This document shows, piece by piece, positions 8,599 to 17,097 of a stretch of DNA of 64,000 bases (within the stretch, counting starts at the first letter, position 1; each line of letters begins with the position of its first letter). A program made the translations under genes and the position numbers. The DNA is taken from contig CAVVXS010000010.1 of the NCBI GenBank assembly GCA_963752225.1, forward strand, positions 186,001 through 250,000. The letters run 5' to 3'. The notes under the pieces were generated by a model, which saw only the letters and a program-made list of their open reading frames with translations, had not been told where the DNA came from and searched no databases. The stretch comes from JBBROS01 sp963752225. GTDB taxonomy: Bacteria; Pseudomonadota; Alphaproteobacteria; Acetobacterales; Acetobacteraceae.

Positions 8599-9303
8599 TC
8601 CAAGCGGTCTATTCCCAATCGGCAACTTAATATTCTAGCAAAATACCGCGACTGCCACTCCAGCCCAGGAAATTGCCGATAAGATCAGGCCGAAAAACAC
8701 GCCTCGAAAAAGCCTTGGTTCGGCGTCATCCGCACAACCGAACATGACAGGGAGATCGGTTTCGCGGCTGTCTTCCGCGGCGGCGTAGGCTGAGGGGATG
8801 CTCAGGATCGCGGGACTTTCACAATTATTTTTAATCACCGTGATGGTTGAGCACGCGTTCGCAGTCCATTGATTCACGTCCGTTATCCCCTCCGGTCCCG
8901 ATGCTACCTAAAATTCACCTTCCAAATTGCGAAATGCGCGTTAAAGTATGCTGCACTGCAACCAACGGCTTCATTATGCGTGTTGTCCGAACGAGACACC
9001 CTACAGGAATTGTCAGCTTTGGTTTGCGATAACGGGGTTGTTAGTTGAGGAACATGGTGCGTAGCAACTAGAAGTAGTTCGCGTAATGGAGGCGATCGTG
9101 TCGTCGGGTTGTGTAAAGTTTTACCTTACTGACACGAAGTTAAGACGCGCAAATCCTGACCGCTGTTTCAGCGTTGCATGACATGATGGACTGCCGAGGC
9201 GCTGAGGGCCGGCAACTTTCCGGCTTTGTTCCGCGCTTGCTGAGGGATTAGTATGCATGGACCACGTTAATGCACGACTAAGCAATCGCGCGAGGTTCGA
9301 ATA
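8599..9303. other. 705-base AT-richer intergenic region upstream of the sugar transferase
   Basis: No large gene fits here and the base composition is visibly more AT-rich than the flanks (for example around 8820-8835 and 8920-9010). It probably carries the promoter for the sugar-1-phosphate transferase at 9304. GTAAA and TTTAC at 9113-9124 form a small inverted repeat. The one coding candidate, on the minus strand, is listed separately. I see no RNA gene or mobile-element end. Confidence 0.5.
8635..8877 (-). CDS. Possible small C-terminally anchored membrane protein
   Basis: An open frame of up to 80 codons ends in a convincing membrane segment (RLFRGVFFGLILSAISWAG, then VAVAVF) preceded by an acidic stretch. 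An internal ATG would give a protein of about 36 residues, and such tiny membrane proteins are common in this bacterial group. No clear ribosome site marks either start, and the N-terminal half looks poor. It is convergent with the GT4 gene. No function can be assigned. Confidence 0.35.
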   Translation of the reverse strand: MNQWTANACSTITVIKNNCESPAILSIPSAYAAAEDSRETDLPVMFGCADDAEPRLFRGVFFGLILSAISWAGVAVAVFC

Positions 9304-10791
9304 ATGCTGGCCAGTACGTCGACCCGCGAGGTCGCCAGCGTATTCCGGCCGGTCCCGGCGGTCGCCAAGACCGGCCGCCCTCGGCCCCCCATCCCGATCG
9401 ATCTTCTCTTGGCGGCGATGCGGATCGGCGACGCTCTGGCCGTATTCAGCGGCGGGCTGGCAGCTGGCCTGCTGATCCACTCGCTGAGCGTGCACGCGCA
9501 GTATCAGCCGCAGATCTTGGTCTCGCTAGCGGTGACGACCGTGACGACCTTCTTCTTCGGCCGACTGAATGCATATGATCGATCGGCCGTCCGTAATGTG
9601 CGCCGCGGCCTTCTGACACGATTGATCGGGCTGCTGCCGGGCGTTCCGATGGCAATCGGCTGCATTGCCCTGTTGCCGAGCGAACGCGTGCTGCTGCCGA
9701 TCTGGCCGGTGGCTTGGCTGGCGGCGTCGTTGCTGTTCCTCGCCGCCGGGCACATGTTGGCAGGCACATTCATCCGCCGTTGGGCGGACGAGGGCGGCCT
9801 GTCGCGCCGCGTCGCGGTTGTCGGCGTCAACCAGTTCAGCGAGAGCTTCCTGGAGCGGGTCGCAAGCCGGCCGTCTGATGGGGTCGAGATCGTCGGCGTC
9901 TACCGTGACTACGATGACGAGCACGGCGATTTTCACGGCGGTCATCCGGTGATCGGGCGCATCGGCGACGTCGTCGCGCATAGCCGGCGCGAGCGGATCG
10001 ACGCCGTCGTGCTGGCGATCCCGTTGACACAGCCGGAGCGGATTGCGCACGCCAAGCGGGCGCTCGCCTGCATCGTTTCCGATGTTTACCTCACGACAGG
10101 TCTGACAGGGCTGCAGTTCAAGTCGACCGAGGTTCAGGACTTTGCGTCCACGCCAATGGTTCGGGTCACTCGTCGTCCGCTCGACACCTGGCAGATGATG
10201 GAGAAGACGACGCTCGATCGCTTCGTAGCCATCCTGTTGCTGTGCGCGCTCTCATTGCCGCTGTTGCTGATCGCAATCCTGATCAAAATCGACAGTCCCG
10301 GCCCGGTGTTGTTCCGGCAACCCAGGCTTGGGTTCAACAACCTGATGTTCACGGTCTATAAGTTCCGCACCATGAAACATGGTTCGGCCGACTTGTTGGC
10401 AGAGCGGCAGACCAGACGCGGCGATGACCGCATCACTCGGGTGGGGCGCCTGCTTCGCCGGTTCAGCCTCGATGAGCTTCCGCAGTTGTTGAACGTGCTC
10501 GGCGGCAGCATGTCGTTGGTCGGCCCGCGGCCGCATGCGCCCAACACGAAGGCTGGGGACGTCCTGTTCCACGACGCGGTCGCGGAATACGCTCTGCGGC
10601 ATCGGGTGAAGCCGGGCATCACCGGTTGGGCCCAAGTGAATGGCTGGCGTGGCGAGACCAAGACGCTCCAGCAGATTGAGCAGCGGGTAGCGCACGATCT
10701 CTGGTACATCGACAACTGGTCGCTGAAGCTGGATTTCCGCATCCTCCTGCTAACGGTCACCCGGGAAATCAACAGCAAAACAGCCTTTTAA
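9304..10791 (+). CDS. Polyprenyl-phosphate hexose-1-phosphate transferase (WcaJ/GumD-like)
   Basis: A 495-residue initiating enzyme for exopolysaccharide assembly that transfers a sugar-1-phosphate from a nucleotide sugar to undecaprenyl phosphate. The N-terminus has four or five membrane segments (about residues 35-165), then a Rossmann-like CoA-binding domain (about 165-280), then the catalytic bacterial sugar transferase domain from about 300. That domain shows a membrane helix and SPGPVLFRQPRLG, VYKFRTM, RRFSLDELPQL, SLVGPRP and the C-terminal KPGITGWAQVNGWRGET. The full-length, multi-helix form matches the WcaJ/GumD type rather than the short ExoY type. It commits the first sugar and lies behind the AT-rich region at 8599-9303, which may be its promoter. 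Confidence 0.95.
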   Translation: MLASTSTREVASVFRPVPAVAKTGRPRPPIPIDLLLAAMRIGDALAVFSGGLAAGLLIHSLSVHAQYQPQILVSLAVTTVTTFFFGRLNAYDRSAVRNVRRGLLTRLIGLLPGVPMAIGCIALLPSERVLLPIWPVAWLAASLLFLAAGHMLAGTFIRRWADEGGLSRRVAVVGVNQFSESFLERVASRPSDGVEIVGVYRDYDDEHGDFHGGHPVIGRIGDVVAHSRRERIDAVVLAIPLTQPERIAHAKRALACIVSDVYLTTGLTGLQFKSTEVQDFASTPMVRVTRRPLDTWQMMEKTTLDRFVAILLLCALSLPLLLIAILIKIDSPGPVLFRQPRLGFNNLMFTVYKFRTMKHGSADLLAERQTRRGDDRITRVGRLLRRFSLDELPQLLNVLGGSMSLVGPRPHAPNTKAGDVLFHDAVAEYALRHRVKPGITGWAQVNGWRGETKTLQQIEQRVAHDLWYIDNWSLKLDFRILLLTVTREINSKTAF

Positions 10792-10841
10792 CCCTTTGGT
10801 GGGTCGCGGCGTTAAGACCGTGTACGCGGGCACGGTTAATC

Positions 10842-11741
10842 ATGACGACCTCGAACCCAAGCTTCGCAACGTTTTGGAGCGGTCGGCGCCTCGGTGGATA
10901 CGAGGCCGCGTGTCTGTCGTCGTTCAGCCGGCTCGGCTACCAGATGACGGTCTACTCGTATGGCGGGATCGACAACTTGCCGGATGGCGTGTCCAGCCGA
11001 CCGGCCGCAGAAATCGTCGATGAACGTTTCGAATCGGCCTTTCTGATCAAGGGAGTTCCGAGCCCCAGCCACTTCTCCGACCTGTTCCGTTACCGGCTGT
11101 TCCAGCGCACCGATGCGATTTGGGTCGATAGCGACATGTTCCTGCTGCGGAGCTTCGAGCAGGACTTGCCAACCACCTTGCTTGCCCGTGAAAGCGAAGA
11201 CAATTTGTGCGGCGCGATCATGCGTCTCAGCCGGGACGACCCGGCGTTGAGCTGCCTCGTCGAGCGGACCGAAGCGGTTGCCGGGCGCGAGTTGGCGTGG
11301 GGGGAGACCGGGCCGCGGCTGCTCACGGCCGTGTTCGGTTCGCGGGTCCTGAACGCGTCGTTCGGTCCCGAGCTGTTCTTCCCGGTCCACTACGATGAGT
11401 TCTGGAAGGTGTTCCTGCCGCGGTATCGGACCGAGTGCGAGGATCTCTGCCGGAACGCAACCACGCTTCATCTTTGGAATAATGTCGTTGGCAAGGTCGG
11501 TGTGTGGAAAGATGTCTTACCGCCGCCAGGATCTTACCTGCACGAGCAATTCGTGGCTCACGGCTTGACCGATCTGTTCCACGGGGTGTTCCCGGCCGAC
11601 GTCATGGAGAATGTGATCGACAACTATCGAATGCGCATGAGCGGCGCCTTCGGTGACATCACAAAGCTCGCGCACCTGGTGATACCGGGCCTGCGGCGCC
11701 GCACGTTGCGGCGGCTCGACTGGGTTCGGGACCGCATCTGA
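10842..11741 (+). CDS. DXD-motif glycosyltransferase (GT32-like)
   Basis: A 299-residue protein with the pattern of GT-A capsular/GT32-type glycosyltransferases. After an N-terminal strand (FWSGRRLGGYEAACLSSF) comes FRYRLFQRTDAIWVDSDMFLL, whose DSD at residues 96-98 is the metal and nucleotide-sugar binding DXD motif. A C-terminal His-containing segment (TTLHLWNN) is also typical. It lies 50 bases after the sugar transferase on the same strand and likely extends the lipid-linked repeat unit. It ends 25 bases before the convergent flippase gene. No strong ribosome site is visible at the ATG. Donor and linkage are unknown. Confidence 0.8.
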   Translation: MTTSNPSFATFWSGRRLGGYEAACLSSFSRLGYQMTVYSYGGIDNLPDGVSSRPAAEIVDERFESAFLIKGVPSPSHFSDLFRYRLFQRTDAIWVDSDMFLLRSFEQDLPTTLLARESEDNLCGAIMRLSRDDPALSCLVERTEAVAGRELAWGETGPRLLTAVFGSRVLNASFGPELFFPVHYDEFWKVFLPRYRTECEDLCRNATTLHLWNNVVGKVGVWKDVLPPPGSYLHEQFVAHGLTDLFHGVFPADVMENVIDNYRMRMSGAFGDITKLAHLVIPGLRRRTLRRLDWVRDRI

Positions 11742-11766
11742 GTGCGGATCGAGCCGATTGCCCCGC

Positions 11767-13293
11767 TCAGCTCCCCACCAGGCTCGGCGCCGGGATTGTC
11801 CGGCGCGCGACCAGCTTCATGAGCAACTGCTGGAGCTCGTGGAAGCCGTACGGGTCGATCAGCCGGATCAGCGCCGTGTAGCAGACGGCCATGGTCGTCG
11901 AGATCAATGCCATATCCATCAAGCGGCTGCGAATGCCGATCGCGTTGCTGAGGGCTAGCGCGGCCCCAACCGACAGCGCTGCGGTGATCCCCGGCCGGAG
12001 ATAGATCATCATGAGGCGGTGCCAGCTTACCCCGCTTCGCCGGAACACGGCGTAGCTGAAGAGCGGCGTGACCGTCCCATAATAAGCGGCCACCGCCAGC
12101 GCCACCCCGAGCGCCGACGCCACGTAGCCGCCGATTGCGACGAGCACGAAGAAGGCCGGAGTACAAATCAGCAGATAGCTGAATTGCCGGCTGAACGCAC
12201 GCTGGGCCGAGAGCAGCGTGGCCGCGATCCAGGAAATCGCATCCAGCCCGAGTGCAACGCTGAGGATCTGCATGAGCGGGATGCTGTCGTCCCATTTCGA
12301 CGCGAAAAACAGGTGGACCGCTGGATCGATCAGCGCAGCTTGCAGAAAGGCGAGCGGCATGATCAGCAGGCCGAGCAACTTGGCCGCACGGAACGCCGCC
12401 TCACCTTGCACGGCCGGGTTGTTGCGCATGTGCGACAGGGCCGGAAAGAGCACGTTGCCGAGGCTCATGACCATCAGCATCAAGGGCTGCGACGCCATCT
12501 TGAACGCAAAGAAGTAGAGACCGACAGCGGCTTTGTCGGCCAATAACCCCAGCACGACGTAATCGCCTTGATTGACCGCCGCTTGCACTGCCCCGGTCGC
12601 AAAAACAAAGATGCTGCTGCCGACGACGTAACGGATGCGTCCAATCTTGCTGAACAGGCCTGGCAGCGTGGGCCGGGTCCAAAGCCACAGTGCTACGGTC
12701 CTTAGCCCGGCCACGATGGGCAGCGGCAACGCGAAGGCAAAGGCGCCGAAGCCTGTGAAGGCGAAGCCGATCGTCAGCCCTTGGATCAAGAGCGTCTCGA
12801 CCATCCCGAACGCGGCGATGGTCCGGAAGCGGAGATCGGCGCGCATCACCAGCATTGGCACGGTGGCGAGCGTGGTCAGCGGAATGCTCACGCCGACGAT
12901 CACCGCCAATGGGATGACTGGCGGAGCGCGGTAGAAGTAGGCGAACACCGGACCGAGTACCAAGACGATCAAGAAGCCCAGGAGCCCCAGTCCGAAGCTG
13001 TACCAAAATGCCGGCACCAACCAGAATCGGATCGTCTTGTGCCGCTGTATGACGACGCCCTCTACGCCGGAGTTGGCGACGATCGAACCGAAGGTGGAGA
13101 CGGTGTAGGCAAGCCCGATCAGGCCGAAATCCGCCGGTGCGAGGACCGCGGCCAAAGCGAGCTGGGCGAAGAATGCGAGGGCTCGGCCACCGGCGCTCTG
13201 CAACATCAGCCACGCCGCTCCCCGGGCGGCGGTGCGCCCGAGGGATCCCCCAGCTTCAGCCATGATAGCGAAACGACCCTTCCCGAAAGCCAT
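11767..13293 (-). CDS. Oligosaccharide flippase (Wzx, MOP superfamily)
   Basis: A 508-residue protein with about 12-14 membrane segments and the N-terminal signature of Wzx/ExoT-like flippases (RGAAWLMLQSAGGRALAFF, then VLAPADFGLIGLAYTV). It would flip the lipid-linked repeat unit from the cytoplasmic to the periplasmic face of the inner membrane for polymerisation. It is the last gene of a minus-strand run with the polymerase, the Wzc-like protein and a GT4, separated from the polymerase by 123 bases. The start is uncertain: ATG 13293 gives the longest frame, but ATG 13263 has AAGGG about 12 bases upstream and a shorter, more usual N-terminus. Confidence 0.9.
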   Translation of the reverse strand: MAFGKGRFAIMAEAGGSLGRTAARGAAWLMLQSAGGRALAFFAQLALAAVLAPADFGLIGLAYTVSTFGSIVANSGVEGVVIQRHKTIRFWLVPAFWYSFGLGLLGFLIVLVLGPVFAYFYRAPPVIPLAVIVGVSIPLTTLATVPMLVMRADLRFRTIAAFGMVETLLIQGLTIGFAFTGFGAFAFALPLPIVAGLRTVALWLWTRPTLPGLFSKIGRIRYVVGSSIFVFATGAVQAAVNQGDYVVLGLLADKAAVGLYFFAFKMASQPLMLMVMSLGNVLFPALSHMRNNPAVQGEAAFRAAKLLGLLIMPLAFLQAALIDPAVHLFFASKWDDSIPLMQILSVALGLDAISWIAATLLSAQRAFSRQFSYLLICTPAFFVLVAIGGYVASALGVALAVAAYYGTVTPLFSYAVFRRSGVSWHRLMMIYLRPGITAALSVGAALALSNAIGIRSRLMDMALISTTMAVCYTALIRLIDPYGFHELQQLLMKLVARRTIPAPSLVGS

Positions 13294-13416
13294 GCTGTGG
13301 CCGTCCCGGCCCAGTGCCGGCGACCTACGGTTTAGCTAAGCCTAACCTAGGCGGCCTTGCCGCGGCTGCCACGTCATCTTTCGTCACGCGCGGCGATCCC
13401 ACCCCAGGTCGGGCCG

Positions 13417-14817
13417 TCACGCGTAGCGCCGCCGCCGGCGCGCGGCCTGTGAGGGAGCCGACAGAACGCCAACCATCAGCCAGAACAGAAACCCGATCTC
13501 GCCGATGGCAATCGCGGTCAACGGAATGATGGCGAGGTTGCCGATGATCAACGCGCCGGCCACAAGGCGCAGCGGCTTGTCGTCGCGCCGAAGGCTTCGA
13601 AGGGCTTGCACGCCGGCCCAGATAATGCCGAGCACGTGCAGCAAGCCCAGCGTCGTGCCCATCTGCACGGCCGACGTCAGCAACTGCCCGTCCATCGCCG
13701 CCATCCTGGTGTCAGGATCGATTGGCACCAGCCCGGCGCCGATATTGTAGCGCGGATCTTCGGTGAAAACGTGCGCGTAGTCCCCCATCCGTTCCTGCCC
13801 GCTGCCGTCGCCGGATACGTTGGTATCGAGCGAAGCGAACCGGTCGGAGATGGTATCGCCGAACGAGGTAAACAAAATCGCAATGACCACCCCGAATCCC
13901 AGGCAGACGATCAGGAACAGCGCCCGTCCGCGCGTGCGGTTGAACAACAGGCAGAACAGCAGCGACAGGCTCGCGCTGATCCACGCCGTGCGCACGCTCG
14001 TCAGCATGATCGAAAGCGAGAGCGGCAGGATGGCCACCACCGGCACGAGCACCGGCGGAATAAAGGATTTCTGAGTGAAGCTGAATAACAGCAGGCCGAA
14101 CGTCGCATAGGCGGCGAAGCTCACGGGGGAGTTCATCGTCCCGAACACCCGCACCATCCCCGGATAGGGCTGTCCAATCGACGGGATCTTCGACGAGATC
14201 ATCCAGAACTGGTCCCATTGCGGGGGCGCGAGGTGCTGGAAGACGCCGTAAAGGCCCACCGGCGCGCTGACGATCAGGAAAGCCCGCGCGGCGGATTCGA
14301 GAACGGCCTCGCTTTCGTTGGCGCGCAGGATAACGCACATGCAGTAGATCATGGGCGCGAGGTATTTGATGGCAACGACCGACGCGTCGAACATGTTGCC
14401 CTGGAATGCCGACAGCGCCCAGGCGTACATGACGCAGATCGTCATCAGCAAATAGGGCGAGAACACGCCCATAGCGATGTTCCGGTTGGTCGCGAGCACC
14501 TTCATCTCGCCGAAGACGACGACCATGGCGAGCAACGGACCGATCAGCATCATTCCGCTGGCGTCGTAGCCCGTATGCAGGTCGATGATCCGGCGCAGCA
14601 GCGGACCGACCACGAACAAGACGATGACGACTTCCACGTGCAGCGGCAGGCCGCCGCGCCGGTAGCCATGGTAGGCCATCGCCACGCTGCCGGCGATGAA
14701 CACCATCCGGGCAGCGCCGATCCCCACCTGCCCCATGGCCGCGACCAGCAACAGGAACGCGCCCAGGACGAGGTACACCCCGAACGCCGCCTGGCTGTCC
14801 CGCACGGGCGCCAGCAC
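13417..14817 (-). CDS. O-antigen ligase/polymerase-like protein (Wzy candidate)
   Basis: A 466-residue membrane protein with about 11-12 hydrophobic segments and a large periplasmic loop (about residues 310-375, around TISDRFASLDTNVSGD and ERMGDYAHVFTEDP). This is the organisation of the O-antigen ligase / Wzy family, and it is the only polymerase candidate in the locus. GTG 14817 is the first standard start. However, the frame is open back to the stop of the upstream kinase gene at 14881, and that stop is in the same frame. An ATC at 14875-14877 sits seven bases after GGAG and would add 20 plausible residues, so the true start is open. The C-terminus is strongly basic (RRRRRYA). Confidence 0.85.
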   Translation of the reverse strand: MLAPVRDSQAAFGVYLVLGAFLLLVAAMGQVGIGAARMVFIAGSVAMAYHGYRRGGLPLHVEVVIVLFVVGPLLRRIIDLHTGYDASGMMLIGPLLAMVVVFGEMKVLATNRNIAMGVFSPYLLMTICVMYAWALSAFQGNMFDASVVAIKYLAPMIYCMCVILRANESEAVLESAARAFLIVSAPVGLYGVFQHLAPPQWDQFWMISSKIPSIGQPYPGMVRVFGTMNSPVSFAAYATFGLLLFSFTQKSFIPPVLVPVVAILPLSLSIMLTSVRTAWISASLSLLFCLLFNRTRGRALFLIVCLGFGVVIAILFTSFGDTISDRFASLDTNVSGDGSGQERMGDYAHVFTEDPRYNIGAGLVPIDPDTRMAAMDGQLLTSAVQMGTTLGLLHVLGIIWAGVQALRSLRRDDKPLRLVAGALIIGNLAIIPLTAIAIGEIGFLFWLMVGVLSAPSQAARRRRRYA

Positions 14818-14880
14818 GGGCCGAGTAGCAGGGGCCCGGACCGGCGCCGCAGGCTCCGGGGTGAGGTACTCGGTGATGGC

Positions 14881-17097
14881 CTAGCTCCGTTCGGAGACGA
14901 GGTAGAGATCAGCGGGGTTGCTGGTGTCGTAGAGGCGGTAATGGTCCGGCTCGACCCGGTCCAGAACGAGGCCGAGCACATTGCCGCCCGCCGCGCGGAC
15001 TTCGCTCACGCCCTCGATCACCGACTCGGTGTGCGAGTGGCCCCATTGCGCGCAGTACAGGATGCCGTCGACTTCCGGAGCAAGGATGCGGGTATCGGCA
15101 ACCGACCGCGACGGCGGAGTGTCGATCAGCACCAGGTCGTACCGGCCGAATGCCCAATCGAGCAGCTTTCGCATCTCCGGCCCGCCGAGCAGCTCGGCGG
15201 AGTCCATCGTCGGCCGGCCCGCCACGATCACATCGAGCCGGTCGGACGCGGCCCGCACCACGGCCTCTTCCGGGAGCGTCGTGCCGCGTAGCACGTCGCT
15301 GACCCCGACCACGGCCGGCAAACGCAAGCTCCGGCCGATGCTCGGCCGCCGCAAGTCACACTCGAGGATCAGCACGCGCTGTCCTGCAGCCGCGGCAAAG
15401 TGAGCCAGCGACAGCGTGATGAAGGACTTGCCCTCCCCCTTCGAGGCCGAGCAGACCATGACGCTGCGCAACGGCCGTTCGCGCCGCCGTTGCGAACGCA
15501 GGAGCAGGCATTCGGCATACAGGCCCCGGATCGCTTCTTGGAATGCCGAGGGCTGGCTCATCTTCTTGTCCAGCTGACCCGACGAACGTCCAATCCGCGA
15601 CACGTGCGGGACCCGCGCCAGCACGCGGAGGCGAGATGCATCCTCCAGCCCGTCGATGGCCCGGATGGTCGGGTCGGCCCGGTCCCGCAGCAGCGCTGCC
15701 ACGACCGCAAACGCGGTTGCCAGCAACAGGCCGGTCAAGGCGAACGTGGTCACCTTGGGGAAGAACACGCTTTGCGGCAGCTCGGCGAGGCTGACGAGGC
15801 GTGCGTTCGCGGTCGCAAGGCGCCGGTTGGTCTCGAGCTGGTTCAGGTTCTTGGTCAGGTCGACCAGCAACTCCCGGTCGGTCGTCGCATCCCGCTGCAG
15901 GGAAGCGACCTGGGTGGTGGCGTCGTCATTGCCGCGGACATCCTGCTTGAGACTGTCAAGCTGGCTCCGAAGCGTGGTCACGCGGCTGTTGGCGGCGTTG
16001 TAGTCGGCCTGCGCGCTGCGCGTCACCAAGCTTGTCTCGCGGCTCAGCGAACCCTCGAGGCTGCGCCGCTGCTGCTGCAGCTCCACTAGTGCCGGGTTGG
16101 AGGCGCCGTAACGCGCCGCCATCTGCGCCATCTGCGAGTTGACCAGCGCGAGTTGCTGCTTGATGTCGCTCACGCCGCGGTTGTCGAGCACACCTGTCGT
16201 CGCCCCACCCTGGGCATTGGCCTGCTGCAAACGCCCGGCGGCGGCGGCCCGGTCGGCCTCGGCCAGCGAAAGCTGCTGCGCCAGGCTGGTGAGTTGCTCG
16301 GACGCGATCGGACCAACCTGGCCGCGGACGACCCCCTTCGAGTGCAGGAACGCCTCGATCTGCTGCTCGGTCGACTTCAGGCGGGCGGAGACGCGCTGGC
16401 TTTCACCGCGCAGCCATTCGATCGCCTCCTCACGCGGCTCCAGCTTCTCGCGAATGCGGGCGTCCAGATAGGCCTGCACGATGCCATTCGCGATTGCCTG
16501 CGCCACCTCGGGCAAGGGCGACGTGGCGGCGACGTTGATCACACGCGACCGGCCGTTGGTGGCGACGCCTAGCCGGTCCTTGAGGTTCGACACCATGCCT
16601 GTCGTGTCCGCCAGCAACACGTCGCAGGGTGGCGTCGGCTTCATTCCGAGCAGCTCCTTGAGCTGCTGCTTCCATTCCGGCGGCCGGGAGACTTCGCACT
16701 CGGTGCGCAGATCAGCCTGAATCGCCGGGTTCTTGAGCAGCTCACGGATCAGCAACGGCGATGACAGGATCACCGCCTGGCTTTCCAGGTCGGACGTGTC
16801 GCCAATCGTTTGCGCGGCGTCCGCGCCTTGCTGCGACGCGAGGATCCGCTCCGGCGGCGACACGGTGATCGATGCCTCGGCCCGGTAGCTCGGCGGCAAG
16901 TACATGTAGGCTGCCGTCACCAGCCCGAGCACGAGCAGGAACACGGACGCGAACAGCAGCTTGCGGCGCCGCAACCGCAGCAGGATGCCGCCGTCGGAGG
17001 CGGGCGCGCCCTGCTGCGGCGGCAGCATCAGCTCGGGCATGCTTTGATGCGGGTAGGCCGGGTTGCCCGACGGGTCGCGCGGGATGAGGTCCATCAT
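14881..17097 (-). CDS. Wzc/ExoP-like chain-length determinant with BY-kinase domain
   Basis: A 738-residue inner-membrane protein. It has a first membrane helix at about residues 46-68, a Wzz domain (about 35-130), a long coiled-coil periplasmic region with GNVR elements (about 215-440), a second helix at 448-470 and a cytoplasmic ATPase. The ATPase shows Walker A (SASKGEGKSF, 550-559), Walker A' (ECDLRRP, 579-585) and Walker B (LVLIDTPP, 655-662), as in bacterial tyrosine kinases. The C-terminus has only three scattered Tyr residues instead of the dense Tyr cluster of E. coli Wzc, so control by autophosphorylation may differ. It works with the OPX lipoprotein at 3.0 kb. Its ATG overlaps the upstream GT4 stop (ATGA). 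Confidence 0.95.
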   Translation of the reverse strand: MMDLIPRDPSGNPAYPHQSMPELMLPPQQGAPASDGGILLRLRRRKLLFASVFLLVLGLVTAAYMYLPPSYRAEASITVSPPERILASQQGADAAQTIGDTSDLESQAVILSSPLLIRELLKNPAIQADLRTECEVSRPPEWKQQLKELLGMKPTPPCDVLLADTTGMVSNLKDRLGVATNGRSRVINVAATSPLPEVAQAIANGIVQAYLDARIREKLEPREEAIEWLRGESQRVSARLKSTEQQIEAFLHSKGVVRGQVGPIASEQLTSLAQQLSLAEADRAAAAGRLQQANAQGGATTGVLDNRGVSDIKQQLALVNSQMAQMAARYGASNPALVELQQQRRSLEGSLSRETSLVTRSAQADYNAANSRVTTLRSQLDSLKQDVRGNDDATTQVASLQRDATTDRELLVDLTKNLNQLETNRRLATANARLVSLAELPQSVFFPKVTTFALTGLLLATAFAVVAALLRDRADPTIRAIDGLEDASRLRVLARVPHVSRIGRSSGQLDKKMSQPSAFQEAIRGLYAECLLLRSQRRRERPLRSVMVCSASKGEGKSFITLSLAHFAAAAGQRVLILECDLRRPSIGRSLRLPAVVGVSDVLRGTTLPEEAVVRAASDRLDVIVAGRPTMDSAELLGGPEMRKLLDWAFGRYDLVLIDTPPSRSVADTRILAPEVDGILYCAQWGHSHTESVIEGVSEVRAAGGNVLGLVLDRVEPDHYRLYDTSNPADLYLVSERS

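Noticed and set aside
9280..9303. GAGGTTCGAATA resembling a tRNA T-arm
   Set aside because: No acceptor stem, D-arm or anticodon stem can be drawn around it.
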